Of a stretch of DNA of 64,000 nucleotides, positions 61,560-64,000 are shown in pieces (positions within the stretch are counted from its first letter, which is position 1; each line of letters starts with the position of its first letter). Origin of the DNA: an uncultured Mailhella sp. (lineage in GTDB: Bacteria; Desulfobacterota; Desulfovibrionia; Desulfovibrionales; Desulfovibrionaceae); contig NZ_CALUWY010000008.1 in NCBI RefSeq assembly GCF_944324615.1, positions 1-64,000 of the forward strand, written 5' to 3'. The notes beneath the pieces are model-generated. The model was not told the DNA's origin. It did no database searches and was given only the letters and a program-made list of their open reading frames with translations. Position numbers and translations under genes: made by a program.

Positions 61560-62549
61560 CTAGAGCGTTCTTTCCAGCTTGTAGCTCGGCTGGCGGCCGT
61601 AACCTTCGAAAGAAAGGGTGTAGGTTTTGCCTTTTTTTCGGATGTCGAGAACGCAGAACTGATTGTCATTGTGCAGGCCGCGGCCCTTTTCAAGGCTGGT
61701 GGCATCCCAGGTGCGGGTGTCGTTGACGCCCACGTTGCCGTTGAGCACCACATAGTGGATGCCCTTGATGTTGGAATAGCCGCCCTGATGGTCGTGCCCG
61801 GAAATGACGGCGAGCACCTTGCCGCTTTCTTCCAGCAGTCTGCGCACGGCCGAGGCGTTCTTGATGTTGTGGTCCTGTTCATCCACGCGGTCCAGCGTCT
61901 GATGGCTGAACACCAGCACGGGCTTGCCGGTGTTTTTCAGGTCGTTTTTCAGCCATTCCATTTCCTGGGGCGGAATGATGGTGTCCACCCACGTCCAGAA
62001 CGTGTCTTCGGGGGTGTTCATGTCGTAGGGGCGGAAGTCTTTGGGCGTGTAGTCGGCATCGAGCACGATGCAGTGCACGTCGCCGGCGTCAAAGGAGTAA
62101 TAGGTTCTGCCCTTTTCAATGCCGGTGTTGGTGACGCCGGAAAGGAAGGCCTCGCGCTTGAGATTGTCGAAGTCGTGGTTGCCCAGCACATGATAGACGG
62201 GGCCGGAAAACGAGGTGAACAGCGCTTCGATCTCGCGCAGATTGGCGGCGGGGTCGGTGCCCTGGGCCAGAGTGTCCACAAAGTCGCCGAGTTCAATGAG
62301 GAAGGCGGGCTTTTCCCGCTTCATGGCTTCCATGAAGACTTTCATCTTGTCCATGGAGGCGGAATAGATGCGGGTGCTGCTGTCGGCCTTGCTGGTCTTG
62401 TGCATGTCGGTGATGATGCCGGCCCTGAGCAGGCTTTTCTTTTCTGCCGCTTCGGCGGAAAGGGGGCGGGCAAGGGTTCCGGCGGCCGCGCAGACGGTGG
62501 CGGCCACGCCCATTTTCAGGATGTCGCGGCGGGCGATGTTCTTTTCCAT
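61560..62549 (-). CDS. Tat-exported metallophosphoesterase
   Basis: 329 residues. The N terminus MEKNIARRDILKMGVAAT.. has the twin-arginine motif RRDILKMG, so it is exported folded. ITDMHKT, ELGDFVDT, LGNHDFD, FSHQTLDR and SGHDHQGG are the metallophosphatase metal ligands. The substrate is unknown. The ATG at 62549 has GGAG about 6 bases upstream; the in-frame ATG at 62561 is too close to its AGGA. Confidence 0.9.
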   Translation of the reverse strand: MEKNIARRDILKMGVAATVCAAAGTLARPLSAEAAEKKSLLRAGIITDMHKTSKADSSTRIYSASMDKMKVFMEAMKREKPAFLIELGDFVDTLAQGTDPAANLREIEALFTSFSGPVYHVLGNHDFDNLKREAFLSGVTNTGIEKGRTYYSFDAGDVHCIVLDADYTPKDFRPYDMNTPEDTFWTWVDTIIPPQEMEWLKNDLKNTGKPVLVFSHQTLDRVDEQDHNIKNASAVRRLLEESGKVLAVISGHDHQGGYSNIKGIHYVVLNGNVGVNDTRTWDATSLEKGRGLHNDNQFCVLDIRKKGKTYTLSFEGYGRQPSYKLERTL

Positions 62550-63103
62550 GACGATCTCCATATCCTGCCTTTCTGCTCGACGGCAGGCCGTTGTTGATGA
62601 AGGGAAGGCGGCCTTCGGGCGGGGCTGCGTCCGTGCATGTGCTGCCGGTCGTTTTCCGGCTTATGCGGCATGCGGTGCGCGGCGGTGGTAGACTACTTCT
62701 GTGGATCCGCCCTGAAGGTGTATTCCCTGAAGGGGTATTGCCTCTGCGCGTCATTGAGCACCTGAGGCATGAAGCCTTGATGTCGGCAATATGGAGATAT
62801 GGTAACGATGCCGTTTTTTCTTTCAGGGGAAAAAATCCCTTTCTGCGCGCCGCGTTTTTCCCGCACGCTCTCTTTGCGGGGAAAAGGAGCGTTGCGCGTC
62901 GGGAGCCGGGCCGGCCTTATGGGGAAAAGGCGCCGGCAGAGCGGCATGGGCAGAAGCGCCGGGGCGGGGAAGGGCGCGGGGCTTCTGGCGCGGTGGAGGA
63001 GCGGAGAAACGGGGCGTTCAGCGGGCCCATGCCCCCGCCGGCAGGGATCGGCGGGAGGCATGGGAAGGGTCGCCGATGAACGGCCCCCTGAGGGAGGCGG
63101 GCG
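62550..63103. other. gene-free region between the metallophosphoesterase and tonB
   Basis: 554 bases; open frames here (for example plus 62591-63079) give Arg/Gly-rich shadow peptides. Contents seen: a tandem 15-base repeat (62710-62739) and a long imperfect stem CCCATGCC / GGCATGGG (63026-63064) about 40 bases after the tonB stop. Confidence 0.5.
62710..62739. repeat. tandem 15-base repeat
   Basis: CCCTGAAGGTGTATT is followed directly by CCCTGAAGGGGTATT, differing at one base. Two copies only; no function evident. Confidence 0.7.
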
Positions 63104-63619
63104 TCATCGCAGCCCGTACTGATATTTTACCTGAAGGGAAACATGGATGGGGGCGGGGCCCAGAATTTCCGGCCTGCGCACGACGCCGCTTGCAGCACGC
63201 ACGGCCCGCAGGGCCGAGGCGTCCAGCGCCTCTCTGCCCGAGGAATGGACGATGCGTATTTCGCTGAAGGTGCCGTCGGGCGCAATGGTGAAGGCGCACA
63301 GCGCCACGCCGATGAGCGAGGTGTCGCCGGAATCGAGCCTGCGGGCATGGATGGCGTCGTCCACTTCGTCGAGGTAGCGCAGGTAGGCGCGGCGTTTCCG
63401 GTTCAGCTCCTCCGCCTCCTCCCTGTCTTCGGGGGAAGAGGACTGCAGGCCCGTGCCCGGCCTGGTGCCTCCCCGCGTGAGGGTGGATTCTTCGTCCATT
63501 TCCAGCACGGCACGGAAGGCGGGCGCCTCTTCCGCGGGTGAGACGTGAAGGAGCGCCAGTGAGAAGTGAAGAAAGAGCGACAGCGCGATGCCTGTCCAGA
63601 GTCGTTCGCCGTCCGTCAT
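63104..63619 (-). CDS. TonB-family C-terminal protein
   Basis: 171 residues. An uncleaved N-terminal membrane helix (LWTGIALSLFLHFSLALLH), a polar spacer with Glu/Arg-rich coiled segment, and a C-terminal TonB-like fold (VALCAFTIAPDGTFSEIRIVHSSG, then ALDASALRAVRAAS). It is shorter than Escherichia coli TonB (239) and lacks a Pro-Lys-rich linker. It lies 6 bases after exbD and would transmit energy from ExbBD to outer-membrane receptors or be a TolA-like partner. Confidence 0.85.
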   Translation of the reverse strand: MTDGERLWTGIALSLFLHFSLALLHVSPAEEAPAFRAVLEMDEESTLTRGGTRPGTGLQSSSPEDREEAEELNRKRRAYLRYLDEVDDAIHARRLDSGDTSLIGVALCAFTIAPDGTFSEIRIVHSSGREALDASALRAVRAASGVVRRPEILGPAPIHVSLQVKYQYGLR

Positions 63620-63625
63620 GCGGGT

Positions 63626-64000
63626 TCACCTTTCTTCCGGGCGTGAGGTGGCGACCATGAGCTTTTCGCCGCCGAGCATGCGTACCTCGTCCACAACAAA
63701 AATGAGCGCTTCCACAGGGGCCTTCGGGCTGGCCTTGAGCACGAGCTGGCCCGGTTCCTTTTTGAAATTGCGCACGATGTCCTGCAGCTTGTAGCGCAGA
63801 AAGGCGCGTTCCACGGGTACGCCGTCGCAGAGGAAGCTTCCGTCCTCCTCAAGGCGCACCTCCACCACGCGGCCGGAAAGCGCCTCGCTGGAATGCGCGG
63901 CGGGCAGGTCGATGTCCAGCCCGCGCACGGCAAAGGCCGAGGCCACGATAAAGAAGATGAGCAGGATGAAGATGACGTCCATGACGGGCGTGAGATCAAG
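63626..64000 (-). CDS. ExbD/TolR-family protein, 5' end cut by window edge
   Basis: The visible 124 codons start inside the family motif LDLTPVMDVIFILLIFF, which holds the Asp essential for proton-driven energy transfer, followed by a periplasmic domain (LDIDLPAAHS, VPVERAFLRY, LVLKASPKAPVEALIFVVDEVR). The true start and the rest of the N terminus lie beyond position 64000. An exbB/tolQ gene is expected just upstream. Confidence 0.9.
   Translation of the reverse strand, partial: LDLTPVMDVIFILLIFFIVASAFAVRGLDIDLPAAHSSEALSGRVVEVRLEEDGSFLCDGVPVERAFLRYKLQDIVRNFKKEPGQLVLKASPKAPVEALIFVVDEVRMLGGEKLMVATSRPEER

Noticed and set aside
62591-63079. Plus-strand frame of 162 codons before tonB
   Set aside because: Arg/Gly-rich, no ribosome site, spans repeats and hairpins.

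Overview
The window is one GC-rich (roughly 60 percent) bacterial chromosome segment with dense, mostly ordinary housekeeping content. Gene families, the split ATP synthase locus (only atpZ-atpI-atpB-atpE, next to rex), many ferredoxin, radical-SAM and redox-flavoprotein genes, a YeiH-type sulfate/sulfite exporter homologue and an AprAB-like flavoprotein/ferredoxin pair point to an anaerobic member of the Desulfovibrionaceae (Desulfovibrio, Bilophila or Mailhella-like). This placement is an inference from gene content, not from a marker-gene phylogeny. No tRNA, rRNA, CRISPR array, insertion sequence or prophage was recognised.

Layout. 1-5.7 kb: exported gamma-glutamyltransferase, topA, and an Elp3-like radical-SAM protein, all on the minus strand. 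5.8-8.2 kb: HIT-family protein, HU/IHF-type DNA-binding protein, class IV aminotransferase and a small exported protein. 8.3-22 kb, all minus: DUF486-priA; tauE/safE-like, acpS, nnr, tsaE, lysC; glnN (GSIII), purD, purE, an alpha-hydroxy-acid oxidase; an FKBP-type isomerase. 22-24.8 kb: F0 genes atpZ, atpI, atpB, atpE, then rex. 25.4-28.1 kb: zapB-like, zapA, a probable 6S RNA, rny. 28.2-34.5 kb: hisI, hisG, then asd (minus), a tiny lipoprotein, hisH, hisF, thrC and a 2[4Fe-4S] ferredoxin. 34.7-40.3 kb: a YkgJ-like cysteine-cluster protein, an uncharacterised protein, a TPR protein, an enlarged YeiH-family transporter with a small membrane protein, and an unknown protein paired with an NrdG-like activase. 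40.5-44.2 kb: a pantothenate block, panC-panD and yhdT-panF.

44.3-64 kb is the accessory part. A sigma54-dependent activator is divergent from an operon of ferredoxin, AprA/fumarate-reductase-like flavoprotein and a DASS-family anion transporter. That operon starts at a textbook -24/-12 promoter, and the transporter is interrupted by an in-frame TGA at a position where the family has Trp. Next comes a five-gene operon of a C_GCAxxG_C_C cysteine protein, a NitT/TauT-like ABC importer and a threonine-aldolase-like lyase. Two paralogous LacI repressors then flank an MHS-family transporter plus a GpdQ-type phosphodiesterase; the intergenic region carries three copies of an ATTAAAATTTTAA palindrome. 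The window ends with the poorly understood GGGtGRT protein plus IscU-like scaffold pair, a Tat-exported metallophosphoesterase, and TonB/ExbD genes running off the right edge.

The strongest candidates for an undescribed system are the sigma54-controlled flavoprotein/ferredoxin/transporter module (44.3-49.5 kb), the GGGtGRT/scaffold pair (59.6-61.3 kb), and the YeiH-family protein with a large Ala-rich insertion (36.7-38.4 kb).
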